Below, one piece after another: positions 44,375 to 57,161 of a stretch of DNA of 64,000 nt (the first letter of the stretch is position 1; each line of letters starts with the position of its first letter). A program made the position numbers and the translations under genes. The DNA is from Stappia taiwanensis (lineage in GTDB: Bacteria > Pseudomonadota > Alphaproteobacteria > Rhizobiales > Stappiaceae). The DNA lies in the NCBI RefSeq assembly GCF_014635285.1, contig NZ_BMCR01000011.1, positions 83,369 to 147,368 of the forward strand, read 5' to 3'. A model generated the notes under the pieces. It saw only the letters and a program-made list of their open reading frames with translations. It was not told where the DNA came from and ran no database searches.

Positions 44375-44438
44375 TTCACAAGACTGTCACTGTCGCTCTA
44401 CACTATGGGGGCCGTCGGGAGACGCAACGTCGTTGCGT
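44375..44438 (+). promoter_or_regulatory. Candidate promoter and palindromic operator of the HNH gene
   Basis: TTCACA (44375-44380) and TACACT (44399-44404) are separated by 18 bases, resembling a sigma-70-type promoter. Just downstream, 44422-44438 is a 17-base perfect palindrome with arms ACGCAACG and CGTTGCGT around one base. It would lie in the 5' untranslated region or act as an operator. Confidence 0.4.
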
Positions 44439-44472
44439 GATGTCGGCGGACTTATGCATGAGGAGCGAAGGT

Positions 44473-45030
44473 GTGAACGTCGCCGTCTCTCCAGGTGCTC
44501 ATCCGGCCCTGGTGCTTAACGCGGACTATCGTCCACTTACCTATTATCCGCTGTCCCTGTGGGCATGGCAGGATGCGGTCAAGGCCGTTTTCCTTGATCG
44601 GGTGAACATCGTCTCGGAATATGACCATGTTGTCCGAAGTCCGAGTTGCGAGTTCCGGCTTCCGAGCGTTGTCAGTCTCAAGAGTTACATCAAGCCAAGT
44701 CGTTTTCCCGCCTTTACCCGTTTCAATGTTTTTCTTCGCGACAGATTTCAGTGCCAATATTGCGGTGCCCGCGACGAACTGACCTTCGATCATCTCGTGC
44801 CCCGTTCGAAGGGTGGACAGACCACCTGGGCCAATGTGATCACCGCCTGTTCCCCCTGCAATCTTAGAAAAGCCAACAAATCCTGTGCCGAGATCGGCAT
44901 GTGGCCGATGCAGATGCCGTTCCCGCCGACGGTGCAGGATCTGCACCGCAATGGCCGGCTCTTCCCACCCAACTACCTGCACGACAGCTGGCTCGACTTC
45001 CTCTACTGGGACACCGAACTGGAGCCGTGA
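44473..45030 (+). CDS. HNH endonuclease family protein
   Basis: A 185-residue protein with a C-terminal HNH/zinc-finger nuclease domain. C-Q-Y-C begins the motif, then DELTFDHLVPRSKGGQTTWANVITACSPCN with the catalytic DH and the Asn, and the second CxxC in ACSPCNLRK. The N-terminal half (ALVLNADYRPLTYYPLSLWAWQDAV) is typical of the common alphaproteobacterial family; the biological role is unclear, possibly housekeeping. I favour the GTG at 44473 because AGGAG lies at 44461; an ATG at 44458 is the alternative. Confidence 0.85.
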   Translation: MNVAVSPGAHPALVLNADYRPLTYYPLSLWAWQDAVKAVFLDRVNIVSEYDHVVRSPSCEFRLPSVVSLKSYIKPSRFPAFTRFNVFLRDRFQCQYCGARDELTFDHLVPRSKGGQTTWANVITACSPCNLRKANKSCAEIGMWPMQMPFPPTVQDLHRNGRLFPPNYLHDSWLDFLYWDTELEP

Positions 45031-45241
45031 TCGGGCGAGCATCTGTCCGCAAAAGAGCGCTGGCTCTCGCCTGTTGGTGCTTCATTAACCTCTTCGCGAA
45101 CTCGGTCTGCTCCCGGTTGGGGATCTTAACGCTACGGCAGTGGTGCTGTGGCAAGGTCGCCTGGTAGCGATGGTCAGGCCTGCCGGGCGCGCTCGGGCCA
45201 CACTGGTGGCAGGTGGCATGGCGAAGAGGGAAGATGGTGTG

Positions 45242-46627
45242 ATGGACAAACCCGGGCCAGGGTGCGGTCGGCGCCTGGTTTGCCGTTTTGGCGGCGACCG
45301 GCGCGGCGCGGTGTTGCCGCTGGTGGCGATCGTGCTGGTCTTTCTGATCGTGGTTGCCGGCGCGGGGCTCGATTTCGCGCGGGCGATCAATCAGAAACAG
45401 GGTATTTCCCAAAGCCTCGATGCGGCGATGCTGGCGGTGGCCCGGGAGCTGTCGGTCCGCAACATGACCGCCGCGGAGGTCCAGGCGTATCTTGATAGCA
45501 ATTATGCGGCCTATTTCGGTGCGAATGCGGCCGGCTCGCTCATTCCCGGTGTCGAGGTGGTGGTCGACGCGCCAGTGGTCGACCCGCTGGCGCGGCGGGT
45601 TCAGGTGTCGGCCAGTTCCAGCGTGCCGACCTATTTCATCAACCTGGCCGGCCTCGGGCCCGATACGCTGAAGGTGGCGGTTTCGGCGCAAGCGATCTAT
45701 CCCAAGAGTGTTGAAGCGGCGCTGGTGGTCGATGTGACCGGCTCGATGGGCGGCAGCAAGATCGAAGCGCTACAGGATGCGGCGGCCGGGTTCGTCAACA
45801 CCCTGATCCCGCCGGAGACGGCCGATAGCAACGAGAAGATGCGGATCGCGCTCGTGCCCTATGCCACCGGGGTGAATATCGGCACGACCCGGGCAACGCT
45901 GGCGACCAATGGCGCGAATGCCAGCCGGTCGAGCTTTCCCTATTGCGTCTCGGAACGAACGGGGGCTGAGGCGGCGACGGATGCCAGCTACACCACCGCG
46001 CCAGTCGGTCCGGGGACCAACCAATACAGCTACAAGCGCGGACGCTTCGTCAGATGGGATGGCAACCTGGTCTATTCGCGCAGCTACATCTGTCCGGATT
46101 CGGCGCTGGTGCCGCTGACACGCGATCCGGGGAGTGCGTCACGGTCGGGGACACTGCTCTATGAGATTGCCAATCTGCGGGCGCGTGGCAACACCGCCGG
46201 CCAGACCGGCATCGCCTGGGGCTGGTATGCCCTGTCGGCCAACTGGGCTGCGCTGTGGCCAACCGGCTCCAAGCCGGCGAGCTATTCGGATCAGCGCGTG
46301 CTGAAATATCTCGTCATCATGACCGATGGCAATTTCAACACCGTGTTCGGCCCGCGGAAGGTGAACTGGACCAATTACGACTGGATCGCCCAAAGCAGCA
46401 ATGCCTCCGACGATCGGGCGCAGGCGCTGTGCACGGCCATCAAGGCCTCGGGCATCAAGATCATCACGGTCGGCTTTCAGATCGCCAGCGGGTCCAGCGC
46501 CGACACCCTGATGCGCGGTTGCGCCTCGTCCGCCGCCGATTACTACAAGGCCGACAGCAACGCGGCGCTGATCGCCGAATTCACCAAGATCGCCAATCAG
46601 ATCAAATCCACCTTCCTGATCCGCTGA
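45242..46627 (+). CDS. TadG-like pilus-assembly/vWA domain protein
   Basis: A 461-residue secreted or membrane-anchored protein. RRGAVLPLVAIVLVFLIVVAGAGLDFARA (residues 21-47, in parts) is the TadE/TadG pilin-like N-terminal helix. A von Willebrand A domain follows, starting ALVVDVTGSMGG, where D164-x-T-x-S168 is the metal-ion-dependent adhesion motif, and including LKYLVIMTDGNFNT. The middle is Ser/Thr/Tyr-rich, with likely extracytoplasmic cysteines. Tad pili mediate tight surface adherence, but no other tad gene is nearby, so this is an orphan copy. The start is uncertain: ATG 45242, GTG 45239 or ATG 45218. Confidence 0.85.
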   Translation: MDKPGPGCGRRLVCRFGGDRRGAVLPLVAIVLVFLIVVAGAGLDFARAINQKQGISQSLDAAMLAVARELSVRNMTAAEVQAYLDSNYAAYFGANAAGSLIPGVEVVVDAPVVDPLARRVQVSASSSVPTYFINLAGLGPDTLKVAVSAQAIYPKSVEAALVVDVTGSMGGSKIEALQDAAAGFVNTLIPPETADSNEKMRIALVPYATGVNIGTTRATLATNGANASRSSFPYCVSERTGAEAATDASYTTAPVGPGTNQYSYKRGRFVRWDGNLVYSRSYICPDSALVPLTRDPGSASRSGTLLYEIANLRARGNTAGQTGIAWGWYALSANWAALWPTGSKPASYSDQRVLKYLVIMTDGNFNTVFGPRKVNWTNYDWIAQSSNASDDRAQALCTAIKASGIKIITVGFQIASGSSADTLMRGCASSAADYYKADSNAALIAEFTKIANQIKSTFLIR

Positions 46628-46654
46628 CATTTGCCAAAAGCGGTGGGGCAACAA

Positions 46655-46686
46655 AAAACCGGCGGACCGCAGGGCCCACCGGTTTT
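46655..46686. terminator. Bidirectional terminator between the TadG-like gene and acs
   Basis: Arms AAAACCGG (46655-46662) and CCGGTTTT (46679-46686) extend by two further pairs after one mismatch. Reading the minus strand, the stem is followed by TTTTTTGT, a good tail for acs; on the plus strand the tail is the TTTT of the arm itself. Confidence 0.65.
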
Positions 46687-46752
46687 GTCGATGTCGGTTT
46701 GGTCGCTGGCGTGGCGGTGCCGCCGGGATGGCCCCGGCAGCGCCCCTCCGGA

Positions 46753-48690
<1,938 letters not shown>

Positions 48691-48933
48691 ACGGACCCTC
48701 CCAAATTGTATAGCAGCCGGCTGCCTTGCGGTCCGGCCCTGATGGTCGAGCGCATTATGAGGATCGCGGCATAGCGCGTCCACCGCGACCCGCTCGTTCT
48801 TTCGTAGGTTCGGGATCCTACCCGAGGGAAGGGCGAGGGCGGGCGCGGAAGACCCTGCGTCAGTCGGTCCTGAGGTTTTGCACCGGATTTGGAAAACGTC
48901 CGGCTTTCAAAGCCCTGCGGGAACTGGCAGGCC

Positions 48934-48958
48934 GCGCCGGTCCGATCCGGACCGGCGC
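48934..48958 (-). terminator. Perfect hairpin downstream of ureG
   Basis: Eleven-base arms GCGCCGGTCCG and CGGACCGGCGC are separated by three bases, about 24 bases past the ureG stop on the minus strand. No T-tract follows. It is the only terminator candidate for the urease operon. Confidence 0.5.
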
Positions 48959-48981
48959 AAGGGGCAGCCTCGCGCCTTTCA

Positions 48982-49605
48982 TCAGGTCGCCGGTCGCAAT
49001 CCGCCGCGTTCGGTGACGAAGCGGGTGACGCTCTCCACTCCGGTGCCATCGCGGACATTGGTGAAGACGAAGGGGCGGCCCTTGCGCATCATCGCCGCAT
49101 CCCGGTCCATCACCTCCAGCGAGGCACCGACCAGGGGCGCCAGATCGGTTTTGTTGATCACCAGAAGGTCCGACCGGGTAATGCCCGGTCCCCCTTTGCG
49201 CGGGATCTTGTCGCCGGCGGAGACGTCGATGACATAGATGGTGAGGTCGGCGAGCTCGGGGGAGAAGGTGGCGGCGAGATTGTCGCCGCCGGATTCGATC
49301 AGCACCAGGTCGAGGTCGGGAAAGGCGGCGCCAAGATCGGCAATGGCGGCCAGGTTGATGGAGGCATCCTCGCGGATTGCCGTATGCGGGCAGCCGCCGG
49401 TCTCCACGCCGCGAATGCGCTCGGCTGGAAGCGCACCGGAGCGGGTCAGGAACTCCGCATCCTCGCGGGTGTAAATATCATTGGTGATCGCGGCGAGCTG
49501 GAACCGGTCGCGCAGCGCCTTGCACAAGGCGTCCATGAGCGCGGTCTTGCCGGATCCGACGGGACCGCCGATGCCGACGCGCAAGGGGCCGTTTGGATGG
49601 ATCAT
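48982..49605 (-). CDS. ureG: Urease accessory GTPase UreG
   Basis: A 207-residue SIMIBI-class GTPase that drives nickel delivery to apo-urease with UreD, UreF and UreE. Visible are the P-loop [29 protein letters not shown], the metal-binding [21 protein letters not shown] (CPH motif), [17 protein letters not shown], and the guanine-specificity [12 protein letters not shown]. The start is ATG 49605. It is the last gene of the urease operon. Confidence 0.97.
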   Translation of the reverse strand: MIHPNGPLRVGIGGPVGSGKTALMDALCKALRDRFQLAAITNDIYTREDAEFLTRSGALPAERIRGVETGGCPHTAIREDASINLAAIADLGAAFPDLDLVLIESGGDNLAATFSPELADLTIYVIDVSAGDKIPRKGGPGITRSDLLVINKTDLAPLVGASLEVMDRDAAMMRKGRPFVFTNVRDGTGVESVTRFVTERGGLRPAT

Positions 49606-49690
49606 CTGAAACCTCCGGAAGCTGATCTGAGAGTGTCGGTTGCGGCGCGGGGCCGGTGAAGCGCGAGGGACGGGGCAGGGGCGCACCTGC

Positions 49691-50434
49691 TCATGAGCGG
49701 AACAGCCGCGTGTATTGGGTTTCATGGCGCATGGAGGCGATATCGGCGGCAAAGGCGCAGCCGCCGATCTCCTCCACCGGAGCCGTCAGCGCCAGATCGG
49801 CAAGAGAGGCGACCGCCGGGGCAAGCCGCTGCTGCACGTTCTGGCCGGCGGTCTGGCCGAGGGGCACCGCGCGCACGGCGGCGGAAATGAGGTTGGCGGT
49901 GAAGGCCTGAAGACAGGCGGTGACGACCGGGCCGGGCGGCATCTGCCAGGCGGCGGCGGCAAGGGTCAGCGCCAGCGGGTAGCTCCAGCCACTGCGCGGG
50001 ATCGCCTGCGGTCCGGTGGCAAGCGCGGCGAACAGCCGCTGGGGCGGTCCGTCGCCAGCCGGTGGCCAGGCGGCGGCGATGGCGGCGATGAAGGCATCGC
50101 CCTGGGCCGTGGTTTCCAGCCGCCGTTCGGAGCTGGGCTGCAGCGCCAGCGATAGGTCGAGCAGCTCGCGAAAACCGTCCGCATCGCCCGCATGGGCGGC
50201 CTCCTGTCCGCGCGCCAGCAGGATCGCGTCGGTGCGGCCGGCACCGTGATGCAGCACATCGTGCAGCCAGGCCTCCAGCGTCCCGGCATCGCGCACGCTT
50301 CCCTCCTCGACCGCCCATTCCAGCCCGTGGCTGTAGGTGTAGGCGCCGATCGGGAAGGCCGGCGACACCCAGGCGAGCAGCGGATAGAGATAGCCGGCCG
50401 GGCCGGTGGTCTCACCGGTCCGGCTGATGGTCAT
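49691..50434 (-). CDS. ureF: Urease accessory protein UreF
   Basis: A 247-residue all-helical accessory protein that bridges UreD and UreG in the nickel-insertion complex. [27 protein letters not shown] (in parts) is the signature N-terminal segment, and the C-terminus [13 protein letters not shown] ends in the conserved YTRLFRS, which contacts UreG. The chosen ATG at 50434 overlaps the end of ureE by 23 bases; a start 18 bases earlier is possible. Confidence 0.95.
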   Translation of the reverse strand: MTISRTGETTGPAGYLYPLLAWVSPAFPIGAYTYSHGLEWAVEEGSVRDAGTLEAWLHDVLHHGAGRTDAILLARGQEAAHAGDADGFRELLDLSLALQPSSERRLETTAQGDAFIAAIAAAWPPAGDGPPQRLFAALATGPQAIPRSGWSYPLALTLAAAAWQMPPGPVVTACLQAFTANLISAAVRAVPLGQTAGQNVQQRLAPAVASLADLALTAPVEEIGGCAFAADIASMRHETQYTRLFRS

Positions 50435-50936
50435 GGGTGCCCTGGGGGACATGCGGCGGGTGATGGGGCGCGCCGTGGGAATGGCCGTCGTGGCCGTGCA
50501 CGCCCGCTTCGCCATAGGCGCCGTGTTCGGGATCGAACGGGGCGGCCAGCGTGGTCATCCGCCCGCCGAGCCTGGCGACCATGTCCTCGATCACATGATC
50601 GCGGCGAATGCGCAGGGCGCCGGGCAGCAGTTGCACCGGCAGATGGCGGTTGCCCAGATGCCAGGCGATGCGGACCAGCGCATCCGCGCCTGCCGCTTCG
50701 ATCTCCACCAGATCCTCGGCGGCAGCGAGGATGGCGACGATGCGCCCATCCTCCAGTTGCAGGCCGTCGCCATGATGCAGATGCCGGGCCTGAGGCAGGT
50801 CGAGCAGCACCCGGGTGCCGCCGGCGCAGTCGAGGACGGCGCGGCGGCGATGCCGGTCTTCCCGGTCGAGCAGGATGCTGTCGGCCGGTGCACCTTCCCA
50901 GCTTCCGGCCGGAAGGATCGCCGCGACGCGGTTCAC
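50412..50936 (-). CDS. ureE: Urease accessory nickel chaperone UreE
   Basis: A 174-residue nickel metallochaperone. The N-terminal peptide-binding domain (LLDREDRHRRRAVLDCAGG) is followed by the metal-binding domain, with LVRIAWHLGNRHLPVQLL and IRRDHVIEDMVARLGG. The C-terminal tail is rich in His (AGVHGHDGHSHGAPHH and more), suggesting extra nickel storage. The ATG overlaps the GST gene stop by 4 bases. Confidence 0.94.
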   Translation of the reverse strand: MNRVAAILPAGSWEGAPADSILLDREDRHRRRAVLDCAGGTRVLLDLPQARHLHHGDGLQLEDGRIVAILAAAEDLVEIEAAGADALVRIAWHLGNRHLPVQLLPGALRIRRDHVIEDMVARLGGRMTTLAAPFDPEHGAYGEAGVHGHDGHSHGAPHHPPHVPQGTHDHQPDR

Positions 50937-51541
50937 GCGACCGCCTCTTCGCCGCGCGCCATCGCCCGGAGGAAGGCGGGGCGGGAAAGCAGCCGCTCGA
51001 AATAGGCGGCAAGCGGTCCCGTGTCTGGCACATCGAACTTGGCGACCCGGGCCCAGCCGACCGCATGGCCGATCAGGATATCGGGGACAGTGAGGTTCTC
51101 GCCCATGACATAGCTGTTGCCGCCGAGCTTTTCCTTCAGCAGCTGCATCGCCTTGTCGAATTCCATGCGGCAGACGCGCTTGATCTCGGGCACGCGCATC
51201 TCTTCGGGGTGAATGAAGGTGTTCTTGGCGGCGGTCCAGAGCGCGCCCTCGATCTCGTCGACAACGAACTGGGTGATGCCATCCTGCCGGGCGCGCTGCG
51301 GGGTTCCGGCGGGAAAGGTGAGCTTGCCGTGCTTGTCGGCGAGATACTGGCAGATCGCCACGGAATCGGTGATGGCGAAGGCGCCGTCCTTCAGCACCGG
51401 CACCTTGCCGGAGGGGTTCAGCGCCCGCACCTCGTTGCTCTGGGGCATGGCCGGGATCAGCTCATAGGGCTCGCCCAGCTCCTCCAGCATCCAGATGACG
51501 CGCATGGCGCGTGTGCGGGGATATCCGATGACCGTGTACAT
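50933..51541 (-). CDS. Glutathione S-transferase family protein inside the urease operon
   Basis: A 202-residue GST: an N-terminal thioredoxin-like domain (MYTVIGYPRTRAMRVIWMLEEL, with NPSGKVPVLKDG and ITDSVAICQYLADKHG for glutathione binding) and a C-terminal helical domain. It lies between ureC and ureE on the same strand and overlaps ureE by 4 bases, so it is co-expressed with urease. Its link to nickel or urea metabolism is unknown; it may simply have been captured by the operon. Confidence 0.9.
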   Translation of the reverse strand: MYTVIGYPRTRAMRVIWMLEELGEPYELIPAMPQSNEVRALNPSGKVPVLKDGAFAITDSVAICQYLADKHGKLTFPAGTPQRARQDGITQFVVDEIEGALWTAAKNTFIHPEEMRVPEIKRVCRMEFDKAMQLLKEKLGGNSYVMGENLTVPDILIGHAVGWARVAKFDVPDTGPLAAYFERLLSRPAFLRAMARGEEAVA

Positions 51542-51608
51542 GAAGGTCCTTTCATTGCGAATGGGGGCGGGCAGGACGTGGCATGCCTGCCGCCGGCGTC
51601 GGTGTCGG

Positions 51609-53321
<1,713 letters not shown>

Positions 53322-53367
53322 CAGGGTCTCCTGGGTGGGGGACGCGGGCCGGCCGGCCCGCGACCGG

Positions 53368-53790
53368 TCAGTTGCCAAGGCCTGTGGCCAGCTCCTTCAG
53401 ATCCGCCGTCCGCTCCCGCGTCAGGTCGGCGCGGCACTGGTAGATCAGCATCGGTTCCATGGTGCCGCCCCGGGCGAGAAAGCCATAGGAGGCGCAGGCC
53501 TTGTCGCGAAACGGGATCCAGGCGCGCTGGGCGGCCTTGAGCGCATCGGCGGCGCCCTTCATCGACCCGTCGAGATAGCTGTCGGTCTGGCGCATTGCGG
53601 CCATGGCGGTGGCATAGGCGGCGTTCAGCTTCTTGTCGGCGGCCTGCCAGTCCAGCTCGGCGCAATAGGTCATTTCCATCTGGGTGACCGGGTCGGCGCA
53701 ATTGACCTTGGGCTGGGCGCTGGCGGGAACGCCGGCCAGGGTGGCCAGCGGGGCGGCAAGGGCGATGAGGAGAGGCAGCTTGCGGATCAC
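53368..53790 (-). CDS. LprI-like (DUF1311) secreted protein inside the urease operon
   Basis: A 140-residue periplasmic protein with a signal peptide (residues 1-25, [19 protein letters not shown]) and an LprI domain: [51 protein letters not shown] and a final C in [20 protein letters not shown]. Four conserved cysteines should form disulfides. LprI members can inhibit lysozyme. It sits between ureB and ureC in the same orientation, an odd place for an exported protein; its relation to urease is unknown. Confidence 0.85.
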   Translation of the reverse strand: MIRKLPLLIALAAPLATLAGVPASAQPKVNCADPVTQMEMTYCAELDWQAADKKLNAAYATAMAAMRQTDSYLDGSMKGAADALKAAQRAWIPFRDKACASYGFLARGGTMEPMLIYQCRADLTRERTADLKELATGLGN

Positions 53791-53822
53791 GGAAGGTTCC
53801 TTTCGTGGCAGGGGGCGTTCGC

Positions 53823-54128
53823 CTAGAGTGCGCCCATCACCTTGCCATTGAAACCATGGATTGTGCGATCCCCGACATAGGGGATCAGCGTGATTTTTCG
53901 GGTCTGGCCGGGCTCGAAGCGGATCGCCGTGCCGGCGGGAATGTCGAGACGCAGCCCTCGCGCCCTCTCCCTGTCGAAGGACAGCGCCGGATTGGTCTCG
54001 GCGAAATGATAGTGGGAGCCGACCTGCACGGGCCGGTCGCCGGTGTTGGCGACCTCCAGTTCGGTTGGGGCGCGTCCCTTGTTGAGTTCGATCTCGCCTG
54101 CGGCGGGAAACAGCTCTCCGGGGATCAT
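53823..54128 (-). CDS. ureB: Urease subunit beta
   Basis: A 101-residue structural subunit of cytoplasmic urease. The sequence [49 protein letters not shown] (in parts), and a C-terminal [18 protein letters not shown] match UreB throughout. It follows ureA by 12 bases with AGGAGGAAACC-type spacing. Confidence 0.96.
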   Translation of the reverse strand: MIPGELFPAAGEIELNKGRAPTELEVANTGDRPVQVGSHYHFAETNPALSFDRERARGLRLDIPAGTAIRFEPGQTRKITLIPYVGDRTIHGFNGKVMGAL

Positions 54129-54140
54129 GGCGGTTTCCTC

Positions 54141-54443
54141 CTAGCGGATCGGGTGATGGACGGTGACGAGCTTGGTGCCGTCGGGAAAGGTCGCCTCGAC
54201 CTGAACGTCGTCGATCATCTCGGCGATGCCCTCCATCACCTGATCGCGGGTCAGAACGCGGCCGCCGGCGGCCATCAGATCGGCGACCGAGCGCCCGTCG
54301 CGGGCGCCCTCGACAACGAATTCGGAGATCAATGCCACCGCTTCGGGGTGGTTCAGCTTGACCCCGCGCGCCAGCCGCTTGCGCGCGACCTCGGCGGCCA
54401 TCGCCAGCAGCAGCTTGTCCTTTTCCCTCGGTGTCAGTCGCAT
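54141..54443 (-). CDS. ureA: Urease subunit gamma
   Basis: A 100-residue structural subunit. [40 protein letters not shown] and [19 protein letters not shown] are canonical UreA. It lies 16 bases downstream of ureD in the same operon. Confidence 0.97.
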   Translation of the reverse strand: MRLTPREKDKLLLAMAAEVARKRLARGVKLNHPEAVALISEFVVEGARDGRSVADLMAAGGRVLTRDQVMEGIAEMIDDVQVEATFPDGTKLVTVHHPIR

Positions 54444-54459
54444 GGTGTCTCCCGCCTTG

Positions 54460-55329
54460 TCAGCAATGCCAGGTGCGCGGCAGCGGCGCGGCGCGCCAGC
54501 TTTCCAGAAACCGGATCAACCCTTCGCGCAGCGCCTGCCCGGTCAGAGCGATGAAGCGCAGGATCAGCACCCCGGGCAGCGCGCTGGCGCCGATGCCAAG
54601 GTCCCCGTCTTCAAGGCCAAGGGCCAGGTCGCGGGCGGAGCGAAGCTGCGCTTCCGCATCCGGCCGGCAGTCGATCAGGGTGGCAAAGGCCCGCCCGCCG
54701 GCGGCGGTCGCCGGGCCGGACAGGATGTTGGCGGCATCGCCCTCAATGCGGCTGTCTTCAGCGAAGAGAAGCCGCCCGTCGCGGCGGATGCGCCAACGGT
54801 CGCGGAAGGTGAGCTGACGGACGCTCTCGCCCATGGCGGCACGGCCGAGCAGCAGGCTTTCCACCGCCAGCATGCGTCCCTCCGGGGCGAGATCGGCGGA
54901 AAAGCAACGGGCAAGGCCGGCCCGGTCGAACAGAATGGTCTCCTGTGGCAGCCATTCCACCAGTGCGTCGGCGCCAACCGTTACCCGGTTGTCGACCCGG
55001 GCGGTGCCGGACAGGCGCCGGTAGATCCGCTCCGCTGCCTGGGTGGTGACGATGGCATGGGCTCCATCCCCCACCGCCGCGTCATAGGTCAGCCGGTCGC
55101 CGCCGGTCAGACCGCCGGCGGTGTTGAGGAGCACGGCGACCGGAACCCTGGTGTGGGTTTTCGGCAGGCGGACCCGGGCCGAGCCGCCCTGTTCGAGACG
55201 GTCGAGGCGGGTGTGGTCGCCGTGGCGGCAAAAGGTGACCCGCGCGCGTCCCTCGACCCGTTGCAGCTGCGGCGAGGTCGGAACCTCCTTTGGTGAGATC
55301 TGCGGGCGCGGAGTGGGATGGGCGGACAT
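54460..55329 (-). CDS. ureD: Urease accessory protein UreD
   Basis: A 289-residue scaffold protein that binds apo-urease and channels nickel from UreG-UreF. Recognisable are [47 protein letters not shown], and [20 protein letters not shown]. The N-terminal 25 residues (starting [10 protein letters not shown]) are Pro-rich and poorly conserved; longer in-frame extensions lack similarity. First gene of the urease operon. Confidence 0.94.
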   Translation of the reverse strand: MSAHPTPRPQISPKEVPTSPQLQRVEGRARVTFCRHGDHTRLDRLEQGGSARVRLPKTHTRVPVAVLLNTAGGLTGGDRLTYDAAVGDGAHAIVTTQAAERIYRRLSGTARVDNRVTVGADALVEWLPQETILFDRAGLARCFSADLAPEGRMLAVESLLLGRAAMGESVRQLTFRDRWRIRRDGRLLFAEDSRIEGDAANILSGPATAAGGRAFATLIDCRPDAEAQLRSARDLALGLEDGDLGIGASALPGVLILRFIALTGQALREGLIRFLESWRAAPLPRTWHC

Positions 55330-55726
55330 CGGGGGCTGATCCGGTAGGTGGATGGGTGCTGCGGTGCGTTGAAGGCACGAAGCAAGAGCGGGGCCAGTTC
55401 GCCGCGCGAGAGGGGGAGGGGCCGGGAAACCGGGAATTGGGCTGCCTGCGGGCTGGGCAGGCGATGGGGCGACGATGGGGTAGGGCCGGCCAAGTCGTCG
55501 CCAGATTGCCTGAAAATCCAGCAGTTGCATTTTTTCTGGGCGAAAGCCGTTACGTGAAACGGGTTTGCACCGATCTGAGGACGATGGATCGTGCCGAGCC
55601 GGAAGGGCGGTCGGCCGGTCGGTGCGGTGTTTCTTGCGGCTTTCTTGGATTTTGTCGGCTGGATCGGGTAAGAAGGAGGGAGAGCGGGCAGAGCTAAAAC
55701 GCAACAGCGTGAAGGGCGGAACCACC
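55330..55726. other. Divergent intergenic region between ureD and the D,D-carboxypeptidase gene
   Basis: This 397-base gap must hold the promoters of the urease operon and of the carboxypeptidase gene. I see small imperfect stems (for example CTGCC/GGCAG near 55440-55460) and an AT-richer patch at 55500-55560, but no convincing -35/-10 pair, and no good -24/-12 (RpoN) promoter of the kind that nitrogen control often uses. No gene is supported. Confidence 0.45.
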
Positions 55727-57124
55727 GTGCTGAAAAGTGTGAAGGCAGGTCTGGAACGACTTCAGGGCGCGCGTCGCAGTGCCGGCGCGCTGGCCATCTG
55801 CGCCGGTTTGGGCCTGGCGGCGATGCTGGCGGTCGCCCCGGCGCGGGCGGAGGTCGCCGCCTGGATCGTGATTGATGCGGAAAGCGGCGCGGTGCTGGAA
55901 CAGAAGCAGGCGCGGCGGCAATGGTATCCGGCCTCGATCACCAAGCTGATGACCGCCTATGTGACCTTTCGGGCCATTGGCGCTGGCCGCGCGAGCATGA
56001 AGTCCGCTGTCGTGATCTCCGCCAATGCCCACGCGGAACCGCCCAGCAAGATGGGCTTCAAGCCGGGCACCCGGCTGACCCTCGACAATGCGCTGAAGAT
56101 GCTCCTGGTGAAGTCGGCCAATGATGTTGCCGTGGCCGTGGCCGAGGCGATCGGCGGTTCGGAACCGGCGTTTATCGCGATGATGAATGCGGAGGCGCGT
56201 CGGCTGGGCATGAGCGCGACCCGTTTCGTCAATCCGCATGGGCTCCCCGACAATCGGCAGGTGAGTTCGGCCCGGGATCTGGCTCTGCTCGCGCGGGTGA
56301 TCTGGCGGGAATATCCGCAATACCGGAGCTATTTCAGCCACGGCGGTATTCGCGTCGGCAAGCGCACGTTGAAATCGGCCAATCGCGAGTTTCTGCGCCG
56401 CGTGCCGGGCGCCAACGGCATGAAGACCGGCTACATCTGTAATTCGGGCCTCAATGTCGCGGTGTCGGCGACGCGGGGCAACCGCACGGTGATCGCCGTC
56501 ATTCTGGGCGCGGCCTCGGGCGTGGAACGGGTGGCGATTGCACGCGAACTGATCGACAAGGGGTTCGACAGCCGACGCGGCCGGTCGATCGAGCAGCTCA
56601 CCGGCGTGTCCGGCGGGCCGCCGGCCGACAAATACTGCAAGCGCAACTCTCGCCCGACGGCGGAAGAGTTGCTCGCCCGCTTCGGCAAGAAGACCGCCAA
56701 GCGCTCGCCGCTGATGGCGCTGTTCAGTGAGGATATCGAGGGCGGGCGCATCCGGCGTGGCGTGATGCCCGCCATGGCGGCGCCGGCTGCCGAGGGCGTG
56801 CCGCTCAAGGCCGATGGCAAGACAGACTGGGCCAAGGTGATGGATCGGGTGATCGGGCCGCGCCGGCAAGCGCTGCAGGTGATCCCGGTCGGCATCGGCA
56901 CGCCAAACGGCAGTGCCCCGCCTGCGGTGGCCGCCGGGGCCGGCTCGACCCTCACCGTGGTGGATGTGCCGACGCCCAAGGTGAAGCCGCTGGGGCCGGC
57001 CGCTGCCTCACTGGTGCCGCTGGAGGCGGATAAGGCCGGAAAGGCGGCTGCCGGTCCGGCGCCCGGGGCGATCTTCAACGGCCAGCCACTGTTGCTGGTG
57101 CCGGTGCCCAATCCGCGTCCGTGA
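55727..57124 (+). CDS. D-alanyl-D-alanine carboxypeptidase (S11 penicillin-binding protein)
   Basis: A 465-residue periplasmic or membrane-attached peptidase that trims the terminal D-Ala of peptidoglycan stem peptides. The GTG start at 55727 leads to a signal peptide (about residues 1-41, LAICAGLGLAAMLAVAPARA). The catalytic motifs are intact: SxxK in SITKL, SxN in SAND, and KTG in MKTGYI. The last 200 residues extend beyond the typical DacA/DacF domain and are Ala/Pro/Gly-rich, perhaps a wall-binding linker. It may share transcription with the downstream COG0523 GTPase (37 bases apart). Confidence 0.92.
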   Translation: MLKSVKAGLERLQGARRSAGALAICAGLGLAAMLAVAPARAEVAAWIVIDAESGAVLEQKQARRQWYPASITKLMTAYVTFRAIGAGRASMKSAVVISANAHAEPPSKMGFKPGTRLTLDNALKMLLVKSANDVAVAVAEAIGGSEPAFIAMMNAEARRLGMSATRFVNPHGLPDNRQVSSARDLALLARVIWREYPQYRSYFSHGGIRVGKRTLKSANREFLRRVPGANGMKTGYICNSGLNVAVSATRGNRTVIAVILGAASGVERVAIARELIDKGFDSRRGRSIEQLTGVSGGPPADKYCKRNSRPTAEELLARFGKKTAKRSPLMALFSEDIEGGRIRRGVMPAMAAPAAEGVPLKADGKTDWAKVMDRVIGPRRQALQVIPVGIGTPNGSAPPAVAAGAGSTLTVVDVPTPKVKPLGPAAASLVPLEADKAGKAAAGPAPGAIFNGQPLLLVPVPNPRP

Positions 57125-57161
57125 GCCCGGCGCGAACCCGATCCGATACAAGGAGTCTGAC

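Noticed and set aside
55330..55726. A possible RpoN (-24/-12) promoter for urease, TGGCGA-N5-TTGGC on the minus strand
   Set aside because: The -12 half differs from the TTGCA-type consensus and the -24 half has a mismatch; too weak to call.
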